Assembly (NCBI RefSeq): GCF_031181555.1
Contig: NZ_JAPSKQ010000027.1
Location: forward strand, 1 to 51,836
Source of the DNA: Streptomyces sp.
GTDB lineage: Bacteria > Actinomycetota > Actinomycetes > Streptomycetales > Streptomycetaceae
DNA: 51,836 nucleotides
Direction of reading: 5' to 3'
This document shows positions 32,390 to 41,921 of the stretch, in pieces (the stretch's first letter is position 1; each line of letters begins with the position of its first letter). A model generated the notes under the pieces. The model searched no databases. It was given only the letters and a program-made list of their open reading frames with translations, and was not told the origin of the DNA. Both the position numbers and the translations under genes were made by a program.

Positions 32390-33631
32390 GTGAGCGAGCA
32401 GACGCAGGAACCGGGACCGTCCGAGCCGCGGCGGGTGGTGGTGGCGGGTGCGGGCATGGCCGGCGTGCAGACCGCGGTCGCCCTGCGGGAGCAGGGCTTC
32501 ACCGGCACCGTCACCCTGATCGGCGCGGAGCCCCACCAGCCCTACGACCGGCCCCCCTTGTCCAAGGCGGTGCTGCTCGGCACGGCCGAGAGCTCTGCCT
32601 TCGACGTCGACTTCGAGTCGCTCGGCGTCGAACTGCGGCTCGGCTGCGAGGTGCTCGGCCTGCGCTCCCGGGACCACGAACTGGACACGGAGGCCGGGCC
32701 CGTCCCCTACGACGTCCTGGTGGTCGCCACCGGCGCGGAACCGGTCCGGCTGCCGGGCGCGGAGGGCGTCGCCGGTGTGCACCTGCTGCGCACCCTGGAC
32801 GACGCCGAACGGCTGCGGCCGGTGCTCGCGCGGCAGCACGACGTCGTGGTGGTCGGCGCCGGCTGGATCGGCGCGGAGTTCGCCACGGCGGCGCGCGAGG
32901 CGGGCTGCGCGGTCACCGTCGTGGAGGCCGCCGAACGGCCGCTCGCCGAGACGCTGCCCGCCGAGGTGGCCGCCCCGATGACCGCCTGGTACGCCGACGC
33001 CGGCGTCGACCTGCGCACGCACGCGCGCGTGGAGCGCGTCGAGCCCGGTGCCGTGGTCCTCGACGACGGGACGCGGCTGTCCGCGGGAGCCGTGGTCGTC
33101 GGCATCGGGGCCCGGCCCGCCACGGCCTGGCTGGCCGGCTCCGGGGTCACGCTCGGGGCGCACGGCGAGGTCGTCGCCGACCGCCACCTGATGACCTCCG
33201 TGCCGGACGTCTACGCGGTCGGCGACTGCGCGTCCTTCCCCTCGGGGCGGTACGGCGAACGCCTGCTGGTCCACCACTGGGACAACGCCCTCCAGGGACC
33301 GCGCGCGGTCGCGGTGAACATCCTCGGCGCGGCCACCGGCCGGACGCCGGCCGTGTACGACCCGGTGCCGTACTTCTGGTCCGAGCAGTTCGGGCGTTTC
33401 GTCCAGTACGCGGGACACCACGTGGACGCCGACCGGACCGTGTGGCGCGGGGACCCCGCAGGACCGGCGTGGACCGTGTGCTGGCTGAGGGAGTCGCGCC
33501 TGGTCGCGCTGCTGGCGGTGGGGCGGCCCCGGGACCTGGCCCAGGGGCGCCGGCTGATCGAGGCGGGGGCGGCGATGGACCCGGAGCTGCTGGCGGACCC
33601 GGCGCGGCCGCTGAAGTCGGCGGCCGCGTGA
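32390..33631 (+). CDS. FAD-dependent pyridine nucleotide-disulfide oxidoreductase, ferredoxin-reductase type
   Basis: A 413-residue flavoprotein. FAD-binding VVVAGAGMAGVQTAVALREQ is at the N-terminus, PYDRPPLSKAVL follows, the NAD(P)-binding VVVVGAGWIGAEFATAAREA lies mid-protein, and VYAVGDCASFP closes the FAD site. The C-terminal reductase domain matches rubredoxin or ferredoxin reductases that feed P450 or dioxygenase systems. No such partner gene is in the window. It is divergent from the thi operon. GTG 32390 is chosen from the -10 hexamer and because the protein then begins just before the Rossmann fold. Confidence 0.9.
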   Translation: MSEQTQEPGPSEPRRVVVAGAGMAGVQTAVALREQGFTGTVTLIGAEPHQPYDRPPLSKAVLLGTAESSAFDVDFESLGVELRLGCEVLGLRSRDHELDTEAGPVPYDVLVVATGAEPVRLPGAEGVAGVHLLRTLDDAERLRPVLARQHDVVVVGAGWIGAEFATAAREAGCAVTVVEAAERPLAETLPAEVAAPMTAWYADAGVDLRTHARVERVEPGAVVLDDGTRLSAGAVVVGIGARPATAWLAGSGVTLGAHGEVVADRHLMTSVPDVYAVGDCASFPSGRYGERLLVHHWDNALQGPRAVAVNILGAATGRTPAVYDPVPYFWSEQFGRFVQYAGHHVDADRTVWRGDPAGPAWTVCWLRESRLVALLAVGRPRDLAQGRRLIEAGAAMDPELLADPARPLKSAAA

Positions 33632-33788
33632 CGGCGCGGCCGGGCGGCTGCGGGGTCCGGCGGGACACCGTCCGGCGGGTCGCGGGGACCCCGCGGGGCG
33701 TCCCCGGTCCGGCGTGCCCGGCGGACGCGTCCGCCCAGGTGGGTGGGGCTGGCTTCCGACTGTCAGTGGCAGATGGCAGGCTTGTTCC

Positions 33789-34154
33789 GTGACCGAGATT
33801 GACGCAAAGATCGATGCTCTCGTCCCCGCCTGGCTCACTCTCCCCGACATCGCCGAAAAGCTCGGTGTCGAGGTGACGCGCGTCCGGCAGCTGGTCAAGG
33901 AGGGCCAGCTCATCGCCGTGCGCCGGGGTGAGAACCGCGCGCTGCACGTCCCCGCCGCCTTCATCGACGGGGACAAGGTCGTCAAGGGCCTGACCGGCAC
34001 CCTGACGCTCCTGCGGGACGACGGCTTCACGGTCGAAGAGATGCTGGAGTGGCTGTTCACTCCCGACCCCACGCTGCCGGGCACGCCCGTGCAGGCGCTG
34101 AGCGAGAACCGCGGCACGGAGGTGAAGCGCCGCGCCCAGGCGCTCGCGGTCTGA
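33789..34154 (+). CDS. Small helix-turn-helix protein, Rv2175c-like kinase substrate
   Basis: A 121-residue DNA-binding protein. Residues about 14-45 form the helix-turn-helix LTLPDIAEKLGVEVTRVRQL, followed by IAVRRGENRALHVPAAFID and a helical C-terminal domain (FTVEEMLEWLF). It closely resembles M. tuberculosis Rv2175c, a DNA-binding protein phosphorylated by PknL, which blocks DNA binding. The PASTA kinase encoded 4 kb away is the obvious partner here. GTG 33789 follows CAGGCT after 6 bp, a weaker leaderless-type promoter. Targets unknown. Confidence 0.85.
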   Translation: MTEIDAKIDALVPAWLTLPDIAEKLGVEVTRVRQLVKEGQLIAVRRGENRALHVPAAFIDGDKVVKGLTGTLTLLRDDGFTVEEMLEWLFTPDPTLPGTPVQALSENRGTEVKRRAQALAV

Positions 34155-34488
34155 TCCCCACCTGACCGTCCGGGGCGCGACCCGGACAACCGCCCGGCGC
34201 CCGTGGACCGTGACGCCGGGCTCGGACCACACCGACCGCCCGCCCCCGGGGCCGCGGCCCACCCGGCCGCGACCGGGGCGCGGGCGTGTCCTCCGTGCGG
34301 GCCCCGGCCGCCGCACACCGGGCGCTGCCGGGACACGGGGCGCCTCGCGGTCTCCCGCAGCACCGGCATAGGGTCCCCCCTGCGGCGCGTACGCCACGGC
34401 CCGGGCCGGCCGGGGCGGCTCGTCGAAGACCCGTCCGGGCCGCCGGGCCCGGCCGCCACGACGCCACCGACAGCTGGGGGACACCCGC
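34155..34488. other. 334-bp gap before thiE
   Basis: A very GC-rich stretch without a convincing gene. TAGGGT at 34369-34374 is a plausible -10 for thiE, which would give a leader of about 108 nt. I looked for TPP-riboswitch landmarks (CTGAGA, CCTGATC) and found none, so thiE does not seem to carry its own element. Confidence 0.5.
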
Positions 34489-35163
34489 ATGCCCGACACC
34501 GCAGCCACCACCGCCCGGGCCCGGCTCGCCGACGCCCGGGTCTACCTCTGCACCGACGCCCGCAAGCGGCAGGGGGACCTCCCCGAGTTCCTGGACGCCG
34601 TCCTGGCCGGCGGGGTCGACATCGTGCAGCTGCGGGACAAGGGCATGGAGGCCGCCGAGGAACTGGAGCACCTGGAGGTCCTCGCCGAGGCCTGCGCCCG
34701 GCACGGCAAGCTGCTCGCGGTCAACGACCGCGCGGACGTCGCCCACGCCGCCGGCGCCGACGTCCTCCACCTGGGCCAGGGCGACCTGCCCGTCCCCGCG
34801 GCCCGCGCCGTCCTCGGCGACGACATCCTGATCGGCCGCTCCACGCACGCCGAGTCCGAGGCCGAAGCGGCCGCCGTCCAGCCCGGCGTGGACTACTTCT
34901 GCACCGGCCCCTGCTGGCCCACTCCCACCAAGCCCGGCCGCCACGCCCCCGGCCTCGGCCTGGTCCGCCACACCGCCGCCCTCGGCACCGAGCGCCCCTG
35001 GTTCGCCATCGGCGGCATCGACCTCGGCAACCTCGACGAGGTCCTGGAGGCCGGCGCCCGCCGGATCGTCGTCGTACGGGCCCTCACCGAGGCCGACGAC
35101 CCGGGTGCGGCGGCGGCCGAGTTCGCCCGGCGGCTGCGGGGGGCCGCTCCGGACGCCGGATGA
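34489..35163 (+). CDS. thiE: Thiamine-phosphate synthase
   Basis: A 224-residue TIM-barrel enzyme joining hydroxymethylpyrimidine diphosphate and thiazole phosphate into thiamine phosphate. Motifs are [37 protein letters not shown] and [20 protein letters not shown], with [20 protein letters not shown] binding phosphate near the end. GGGGGA precedes ATG 34489. It stands apart from the thiOSG operon, with two genes between, on the other strand. Confidence 0.96.
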   Translation: MPDTAATTARARLADARVYLCTDARKRQGDLPEFLDAVLAGGVDIVQLRDKGMEAAEELEHLEVLAEACARHGKLLAVNDRADVAHAAGADVLHLGQGDLPVPAARAVLGDDILIGRSTHAESEAEAAAVQPGVDYFCTGPCWPTPTKPGRHAPGLGLVRHTAALGTERPWFAIGGIDLGNLDEVLEAGARRIVVVRALTEADDPGAAAAEFARRLRGAAPDAG

Positions 35164-35180
35164 CCCCGCGCGTCCCGGGT

Positions 35181-35199
35181 TTGTCCAAGGCGTGGACAA
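35181..35199. promoter_or_regulatory. Inverted repeat TTGTCCA-N5-TGGACAA between thiE and metF
   Basis: Perfect 7-bp arms at 35181-35187 and 35193-35199 with 5 bp between, 36 bp before the metF -35. Each arm is close to a DnaA box, and the right one reads TTGTCCACG on the minus strand. It may be a repressor operator for metF or a DnaA site. Confidence 0.4.
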
Positions 35200-35234
35200 C
35201 AAATCGGCAAATCGGACGAATCTCTCGCTTTCGG

Positions 35235-36193
<959 letters not shown>

Positions 36194-36249
36194 ACCGGTC
36201 GCACCGGCGTACGAGACGCTGCGTAGCGGCCACTGGGAGAGGGGCGTAC

Positions 36250-37194
36250 ATGGGCTGGACGGTCCTCTACATCGCGTTCGGCATCGTCGCGCTGTGGCTG
36301 CTCGGCGAGGTGCTGCTGCAGTACAAGGCGCGGCTGCGCTGGCGGCTGCTCGCCTTCGTCGGGTTCCTCGGTGTCGTGGTCGGTGTGCTGATCCCGTCCG
36401 TCGTCGTCATCGGGCTGGGCGCCGCCGCCTTCGCGGTCGGCCAGACCTACGTCACGCTGTCCTTCCGCCGCGGCTTCGAGGCCGGCTGGGCGGTCAACGC
36501 CCCGGTGCTGGCCGCCGCCAAGGGCCGCCGCGGTGACCGCGGGCGCCGGGAACCGACCCTGGAGGTCTCCGGCCTGGAGGCGTCCGGCGGCGGTTACGGC
36601 GACGAAAGCGCCGACCACCGCGGTGACCGGGCCGGCCTCGGCACGGACGACGACGACTACGACCGCGACGACGTGTTCACCCCCGCGCGCCCCGACCGGC
36701 CGACGGCCGCCGAGACCACCGCCGTCTACGAGCCGCAGCCCATGCCCGACGACACCGGCTCCTACGGCGTCTACGGCGACACCGGGTACTCCGCCCCGTC
36801 CCCGGACCCGTACGCGGCGGCCGCCCAGGGCACCGACCAGGGCTACGCCTACGACTACTCCGGCTACGGCCAGCAGCAGGCCTACGACACCACCGGCCAG
36901 CAGCAGTACGCCGCCTACTCCGACCCGTACATCGGCACCCAGACCCACGACGGAGCCGCGTACGACACCGGCTACGCCGTCCCGCAGCAGTACGGCCAGG
37001 CCTATGGCCAGGACCAGTACGCCGGCACCTACGGCGGCGAGACCCCGCCCGGCGGCCTGTGGGTCCCGCAGCAGCGCAGCACCGACGACCCGTACGGCGG
37101 TGAACTCCCCCCGGAGCAGCCGTACCCGTACCAGGGCAACGAGCAGACGCCCGGGAACGGGAACAACGGGTACGACGAGCAGTACCGCTTCTGA
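36250..37194 (+). CDS. Membrane protein with long Tyr/Gln/Gly-rich low-complexity tail
   Basis: A 314-residue protein. Residues 3-22 and about 33-66 are membrane helices. The rest, about 220 residues, is disordered and rich in Tyr, Gln, Gly, Asp and Pro, with units such as GYGQQQAYD, TTGQQQYAAY, QQYGQAYGQD and DPYGGELPPEQPYPY. Such prion-like tails can phase-separate or bind nucleic acid or wall polymers elsewhere; nothing here proves that. GGGAGAGGGG precedes ATG 36250, which is 56 bp after metF. Family not recognised beyond Streptomyces hypothetical proteins. Confidence 0.85.
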   Translation: MGWTVLYIAFGIVALWLLGEVLLQYKARLRWRLLAFVGFLGVVVGVLIPSVVVIGLGAAAFAVGQTYVTLSFRRGFEAGWAVNAPVLAAAKGRRGDRGRREPTLEVSGLEASGGGYGDESADHRGDRAGLGTDDDDYDRDDVFTPARPDRPTAAETTAVYEPQPMPDDTGSYGVYGDTGYSAPSPDPYAAAAQGTDQGYAYDYSGYGQQQAYDTTGQQQYAAYSDPYIGTQTHDGAAYDTGYAVPQQYGQAYGQDQYAGTYGGETPPGGLWVPQQRSTDDPYGGELPPEQPYPYQGNEQTPGNGNNGYDEQYRF

Positions 37195-37209
37195 CGCCCG
37201 GCCGGGAGG

Positions 37210-38724
37210 TCACCGGGACCCCTGGAACCCCGGCCCCTCCACGATCAGCCCGGCGACCAGCGCGCCCGACATGCCGGCGTGCGGGAGACCGCCTCCGGGG
37301 TGGGACCAGCCGCCGACGCGGTACAGCCCCGGGAGCGGGGTGGTGTTGGCCGGACGGAGGAAGCGGCCCCGGCCGGCGGCGAGAGCGGGAGCGGGTATCC
37401 CTCCCCGCGCGGCACCCGTCTCCTCCCCGGAGTCGTCGGGCGTGCGCACCTCCCGCCACAGGACGCGCTCCCGCAGACCGGGGACAGCGGCTTCGGCGGC
37501 CTCGACGAGCAGATCCGCGAACCGTTCGCCGGTCCCGCCCTCGCCCCACGGTGCGCCGTGCGGCACGGTGGCGGACAGGACCACGGACTCGTGCTCCGCG
37601 TCGGGCCTGAGGGCGGGGTCGTCCGGCCGCAGCACCGTCACCGTGGGCCGTACCGGGGCGCCGGCGCGGCCGGTGAGGAAGTCCAGCTCGGCCGTGCGGT
37701 CGGGGGCGTGCACGACCGTGCGGTGCGCCGCACCGGGCTCGCGCGGCCCGCGCAGCGCCAGCAGCACCGTGAACCGCCCGGGCCGCCGGCGCTCCGTGCG
37801 GTCGGGGCGCACGTCGTCGTCGCCGTACAGCGGGTGCCCGGTCATGAGCTCCAGCCGGCTCGGGTCCACCCCCGCGACCACGTGGTCCGCCTCGCACACC
37901 GTGCCGTCGAGGAGTTCCACCCCCGCCGCCCGGCCGTCCTTCTCCAGGACCCGGGCGACCCCGGCGCCGAAACGGAACTCGACCCGGCGGGCCACGCACC
38001 GCTCGTACACCGCGCGCGCCAGTTCCCGCAGGCCGCCGCCGCGCACGTACCACATGCCGAAGGCGTGCTCCATGTACGGCAGCACGGCCGCGCTCGCCGG
38101 GGTGTCGCGCGGGTCCAGGCCGTACGCGAGCGCGTGGCTCTCCAGGAGGGCGGCCAGCCGGGGGTCCCGCAGCTCCCAGGCGCCGACCTCGGCGAGTGTG
38201 CCGGCCCGGCGGGTGCGCAGCAGCCGCTTGTGGGGGACCGCCGGGTAGGGCTCGCGCTCGGCCAGCACCCGCCAGTTCGGCCACAGCGGCTCCTCCAGCA
38301 GCGGCCTGCGCGACCGGTCCCAGGCCTCGCGGGCCCGCACCAGGAAGTCGCCCCACCGGCGGCCGGCACCCGGCCCGAGCGCCTCCTCCAGGGCCGCGAC
38401 GACACCCGCGCGCGAGGCGTTCGGCAGCGACACCCGGGTGCCGTCCGCGAACACGTGCCGCGACGACGGGTCGACCTGGACCAGGTCGACGCACTCCTCC
38501 AGCGGCTCCCGGCCGGTCTTGACGAAGAGGTCGCGGTACACCGCGGGCAGGGGGAGCAGGCCGGGGCCGGTGTCGAAGGAGAACCCGTCCCGCTCCACAC
38601 GGCGCAGGGCGCCGCCGTACGTCTCCGTCCGCTCGTACACCGCCACCCGGTGGCCCGCGACGGCCAGCCGGGCAGCGGCCGCCATCGCGCCCATCCCGGC
38701 GCCGATCACCGCAATCCGTGCCAT
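37210..38724 (-). CDS. Phytoene desaturase-like FAD-dependent oxidoreductase
   Basis: A 504-residue flavoprotein of the CrtI and all-trans-retinol-dehydrogenase group. FAD-binding VIGAGMGAMAAAARLAVAGH begins at residue 5, followed by YERTETYGGALRRVERDGF and FDTGPGLLPLP. The C-terminal signature is GLYRVGGWSHPGGGLPHAGM followed by SGALVAGLI, as in CrtI enzymes. No phytoene synthase or other carotenoid gene is near, so it is an orphan with unknown substrate. ATG 38724 follows a TAAAGT hexamer after 7 bp, favouring it over ATG 38748. Confidence 0.88.
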   Translation of the reverse strand: MARIAVIGAGMGAMAAAARLAVAGHRVAVYERTETYGGALRRVERDGFSFDTGPGLLPLPAVYRDLFVKTGREPLEECVDLVQVDPSSRHVFADGTRVSLPNASRAGVVAALEEALGPGAGRRWGDFLVRAREAWDRSRRPLLEEPLWPNWRVLAEREPYPAVPHKRLLRTRRAGTLAEVGAWELRDPRLAALLESHALAYGLDPRDTPASAAVLPYMEHAFGMWYVRGGGLRELARAVYERCVARRVEFRFGAGVARVLEKDGRAAGVELLDGTVCEADHVVAGVDPSRLELMTGHPLYGDDDVRPDRTERRRPGRFTVLLALRGPREPGAAHRTVVHAPDRTAELDFLTGRAGAPVRPTVTVLRPDDPALRPDAEHESVVLSATVPHGAPWGEGGTGERFADLLVEAAEAAVPGLRERVLWREVRTPDDSGEETGAARGGIPAPALAAGRGRFLRPANTTPLPGLYRVGGWSHPGGGLPHAGMSGALVAGLIVEGPGFQGSR

Positions 38725-38731
38725 GCCAGGG

Positions 38732-38737
38732 ACTTTA
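38732..38737 (-). promoter_or_regulatory. TAAAGT -10, leaderless-type start
   Basis: On the minus strand TAAAGT (38737 to 38732) lies 7 bp before ATG 38724 with no Shine-Dalgarno sequence. Confidence 0.5.
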
Positions 38738-39171
38738 TCCGCCGCCACTGACGGACCGGCGCCCGAGTACCGGCGCCCCCGCGCGGGTGACCAGCCGCCG
38801 GCGCGGCGTCGTGGGGGCGCGTGCGCAGGCGTGAGTACCCGTACCTAGTCGCCGAGATGAGTACGCGCGCGGATGGGGCCCGGCCTGCGGGGACGGGAGA
38901 GTGGAGACCACGGAGAGGGGCGCGGCTCCGGAACCGGCGGCACGGGGCGCCGGAACGGAGCGGCCCGCGATCCGCTCCTTCCGTCGGCGCCGCCGGCGGG
39001 AGCGAGGCACGGGGGAACCCGGGGGGACGACCGCGAACGGGGGTCCTGCGGGGGATGCACGGGGGAACGCACGGGGGAGCACGGAAGGCGCCGGTCCGAC
39101 GGTGGCCCGCGGGGGACGCGGCCACCGGGGGCCGGCGCCTTCACGTGCGCCGGGCCCGCCGTCACCGGGCC
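38738..39171. other. Gap of about 430 bp with a G-run tract
   Basis: No gene I can support. The direct repeat ACCGGCGCCC occurs at 38755-38764 and 38769-38778. From 39011 to 39077 the plus strand has six runs of five or six G (39011, 39021, 39039, 39050, 39061, 39073), with a seventh at 39110; several copies read GCACGGGGGA. This is a strong G-quadruplex candidate just past the 3' end of the TetR gene. A possible 95-codon frame (GTG 38901 to 39188) is Arg/Gly/Pro-rich and unconvincing. Confidence 0.5.
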
Positions 39172-39801
39172 TCAGCGGCGGCCGCTGACCCGTCCCTGCA
39201 GCAGCCGGGACAGGGCCGCGTGCACGTCGTCCAGGGAGCGCTCGGGCTGGAAGGACTTCCAGTCCAGCGCGGCCACCAGCACCATGCCGACCAGCGCCGC
39301 CGCCGTCAGCGGGACGTCGATCTCCTCGCTGAACTCGCCGTCGGCCACACCCTCGCGCAGCACGCCCTCGACCACCGCCACGGCCTGCTGCCGCACCACC
39401 ATCAGCGTGGACTGCCAGGCCCGGTTGGTGCGCCACAGCTCGGCCACGTACAGCTGGGTGAAGGCCGGGTAGCGGTCGATGAAGACCAGGCCCGCGCGGA
39501 TCATCGCGTCCAGGGCGTCGACCTTGCCGCCGCCCTCCCCGGCCGTCTTCTCGGCCGCCTCCCGCAGGGAGGCGGTCAGGAGGCCGACGCCGTGCCGCAG
39601 CAACTCCTCGAAGAGGACCGACTTGCTCGCGAAGTTGTAGTAGACCGTGCCCTTCGCGACCCCTGCCCGCTCGGCGATCTCGTCCACGGTGGTGGCGGAG
39701 AAGCCCTGCTCGGCGATGAGGGTGACGGCCGCCTCGTAGAGCTTCTGCCGGGTGGCCTCGCGGCGGGCGCTGCCGCCCGACGTGGTGCTGCTGCGTTCCA
39801 T
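39172..39801 (-). CDS. TetR-family regulator of the YhgE/ABC operon
   Basis: A 209-residue repressor. The helix-turn-helix is ATTVDEIAERAGVAKGTVYY followed by NFASKSVLFEELL. The C-terminal part resembles TetR_C domains of efflux regulators (AELWRTNRAWQSTLMVVRQQ). It is the third gene of a leftward operon after the ABC-like and YhgE genes, 35 bp downstream of the latter. ATG 39801 is the only good start. A 14-bp palindrome before the operon is its likely binding site, and self-control by feedback is expected. Confidence 0.9.
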   Translation of the reverse strand: MERSSTTSGGSARREATRQKLYEAAVTLIAEQGFSATTVDEIAERAGVAKGTVYYNFASKSVLFEELLRHGVGLLTASLREAAEKTAGEGGGKVDALDAMIRAGLVFIDRYPAFTQLYVAELWRTNRAWQSTLMVVRQQAVAVVEGVLREGVADGEFSEEIDVPLTAAALVGMVLVAALDWKSFQPERSLDDVHAALSRLLQGRVSGRR

Positions 39802-39836
39802 GACCCCGATTGTCACAGGAACGCCGGTCCGCCCGT

Positions 39837-41921
39837 TCACAGGCTCAGTTCCGGGTGCAGCCGGTCCAGGGTCCACACCTGCCGGCGGCGGGCCGACAGC
39901 GCGGTCAGCGCGAGGGCACCCGCGGTGAAGGCCGTCAACACGGCGCACGCCTGCCACACCGGTCCGAGACCGCCGCCCGTGACGAGCCGCCGGAGCGCCT
40001 CGACCACGTGGCTCATCGGCAGGAACGGGTGCAGCGCGTTGAAGAAGCCGGGACTGGTCTGCACGGGGTACGTGCCGCCCGCCGACGTCAGCTGGAGCAT
40101 CAGCAGCGCGAGGACGAGGATCCGGCCGGCCGCCCCGAAGCGCGCGTTCAGCCACTGCACGATCGCGGCGAAGCACGCCGTCACCAGGAACAGGAAGCCC
40201 ACCGTCCCCGCCGCGCGGGCCATCTGCAGCCCGATCGCCCAGTGCAGCACCGCCATCAGGGCCACCGTCTGCAGGATTCCGATCGCCACCACCGGCAGCC
40301 AGCCCGCCAGCGCGATCCGCCAGGCCGAGGCGCCGGCGGCGAGGGCGCGCCGGTTCATCGGCGCGATGAGCATGTACGCCACCATCGCGCCCACCCACAG
40401 CGACAGCGGGATGAAGTACGGGGCGAAGCCGGTGCCGTAGTTGGGCGCCTTGTGCAGGTCGTGGGTGACGAGCCGGACCGGGTCGGCCATCATCTCGGTG
40501 CGCCGGTCGCGGTCCTGCTTGTCGTAGTCGGGGATCCGCTCGGCGCCGTCGTGCAGGCCGCCGGCGAGCTTGGTGGAGCCGTCGACGAGCTTGTAGATGC
40601 CGCCGTTGAGGTCCTCCGCGCCGGTCCTGATCCCGCCGATGCCCTTGTCCAGGTCGACGGCGCCGGTCTTGGCCGTGCCGAGCTCCTTGTGGAGCTTCTT
40701 CATCCCGTCGGCGACCTTGCCGGCCCCGTCGTTCAGCTTGTTGATCCGGGTGACGGCGTCGTCGAGGTCCTCGGAGAGGTGCGGCGCGCGGTCGGCGAGC
40801 GTGCGGGCCCGCTTCTCCAGGGTGGAGAGGTGCCCGTCGAGCTCCTTCAGGTCGGTCCTGCGGTCGGCGACCAGGGTGTCGGCGTCACCGGCCGCGGTCG
40901 CCGCCTTCGCCGCCGCGTCCCTCGCCTTCTCCAGGTCGGCGCAGGCGGCGTCGGGCAGGACGGGTTCCTCGCAGCGGGTCCGGTGGACCTCGTCCATGGT
41001 GTCGGACGCCGCGCGGGCGTCCTTCGCCGCGGCCGGAGCGCGTTCCACCAGGTCGTCGAGGCCGTCGCGGAGCTCACCGGCCGAGTCGGCGACGAAGCGG
41101 GCCGTCTCGCCGATGCTCTTGTCGTTGTCCCGCAGGAAGGGGCCCACGCGCGCGTCCAGCGCGTTCACCTGGTCGGCGAGGGTCTTCGTCCCGTCCGCGA
41201 CCTTCCTGGACCCGTCCTCGAGGCCGCCCGCGCCCTTGTGGAGCTTCTTCAGGCCGCCGGCCAGCTTGCCGCTGCCGGTCTCGGCGTCCTTCAGGTGGTC
41301 GGCGAGGTCCTTGGAGCCCCTCTCCGCCTTCCCGATGCCGCCCTTGAGCTTGTCGGCCCCCTTCGCCGCCTCCACGGTCTCGCCGTGGATGTCCGAGAAC
41401 GAGACGAAGATCCGGTCCAGGAAGGAGCGCGAGGTCTTCGTGGACGCGGCCCGGCGCACCTCGCCGAAGACCGTCCGGGAGATCTGTCCGACGAGGTAGT
41501 TGTTGGCGTCGTTCGTCCGCACCTCCAGGGCGCCGGCCTCGGGGGAGTCGCCCGAGCCGGAGGCGATGCGGCGGCTGAAGTCGGCGGGCATGGTCAGCGA
41601 CAGGTAGTAGGTGCCGTCCTCGACGCCCCGCCGGGCCTCGGCCGCGCTCACCTCCCGCCAGTCGAAGGTGTCGCTGTCGCGCAGCCCCTCGGCGATGTCG
41701 TCGCCCGCGGCGATCCGCTTCCCGTCGGCGGTCGCCCCCTTGTCGTCGTTCACGAGCGCCACGGGGACCCGGTCGAGGCGGCTGTAGGGGTCCCAGAACG
41801 ACCACAGGTACAGGGCGCCGTACAGCAGGGGCAGCACCAGCAGGGCGACCAGGGCCGCGCGCGGCAGCTTGCCGCGGCCGAAGCGCCGCAGCTCAAGCGC
41901 GGCCAGTCCCGGCGAGCGCAT
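39837..41921 (-). CDS. YhgE/Pip-type membrane protein (ABC-2-like exporter)
   Basis: A 694-residue protein. One N-terminal helix (VALLVLPLLYGALYLWSF), an extracellular domain with DPYSRLDRVPVALVNDDKGA, a long central helical region with repeated L-x2-G units (LAGGLKKLHKGAGGLEDGSR), and five or so C-terminal helices of ABC-2 type. The family includes phage-infection protein Pip and the ESX-associated YhgE proteins, thought to export or anchor surface material. It overlaps the upstream ATPase-like gene by 29 bp. Substrate unknown. Confidence 0.9.
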   Translation of the reverse strand: MRSPGLAALELRRFGRGKLPRAALVALLVLPLLYGALYLWSFWDPYSRLDRVPVALVNDDKGATADGKRIAAGDDIAEGLRDSDTFDWREVSAAEARRGVEDGTYYLSLTMPADFSRRIASGSGDSPEAGALEVRTNDANNYLVGQISRTVFGEVRRAASTKTSRSFLDRIFVSFSDIHGETVEAAKGADKLKGGIGKAERGSKDLADHLKDAETGSGKLAGGLKKLHKGAGGLEDGSRKVADGTKTLADQVNALDARVGPFLRDNDKSIGETARFVADSAGELRDGLDDLVERAPAAAKDARAASDTMDEVHRTRCEEPVLPDAACADLEKARDAAAKAATAAGDADTLVADRRTDLKELDGHLSTLEKRARTLADRAPHLSEDLDDAVTRINKLNDGAGKVADGMKKLHKELGTAKTGAVDLDKGIGGIRTGAEDLNGGIYKLVDGSTKLAGGLHDGAERIPDYDKQDRDRRTEMMADPVRLVTHDLHKAPNYGTGFAPYFIPLSLWVGAMVAYMLIAPMNRRALAAGASAWRIALAGWLPVVAIGILQTVALMAVLHWAIGLQMARAAGTVGFLFLVTACFAAIVQWLNARFGAAGRILVLALLMLQLTSAGGTYPVQTSPGFFNALHPFLPMSHVVEALRRLVTGGGLGPVWQACAVLTAFTAGALALTALSARRRQVWTLDRLHPELSL

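Noticed and set aside
34155..34488. Second TPP riboswitch before thiE
   Set aside because: Neither conserved half of the aptamer is present on the plus strand.
37210..38724. Carotenoid cluster
   Set aside because: Only one CrtI-like gene; no phytoene synthase, cyclase or prenyl synthase nearby.
38901..39188. Possible 95-codon gene starting GTG 38901
   Set aside because: Arg/Gly/Pro low complexity, poor start context with the purine run directly touching the GTG, overlap with the TetR gene, and G-run DNA explain the open frame.
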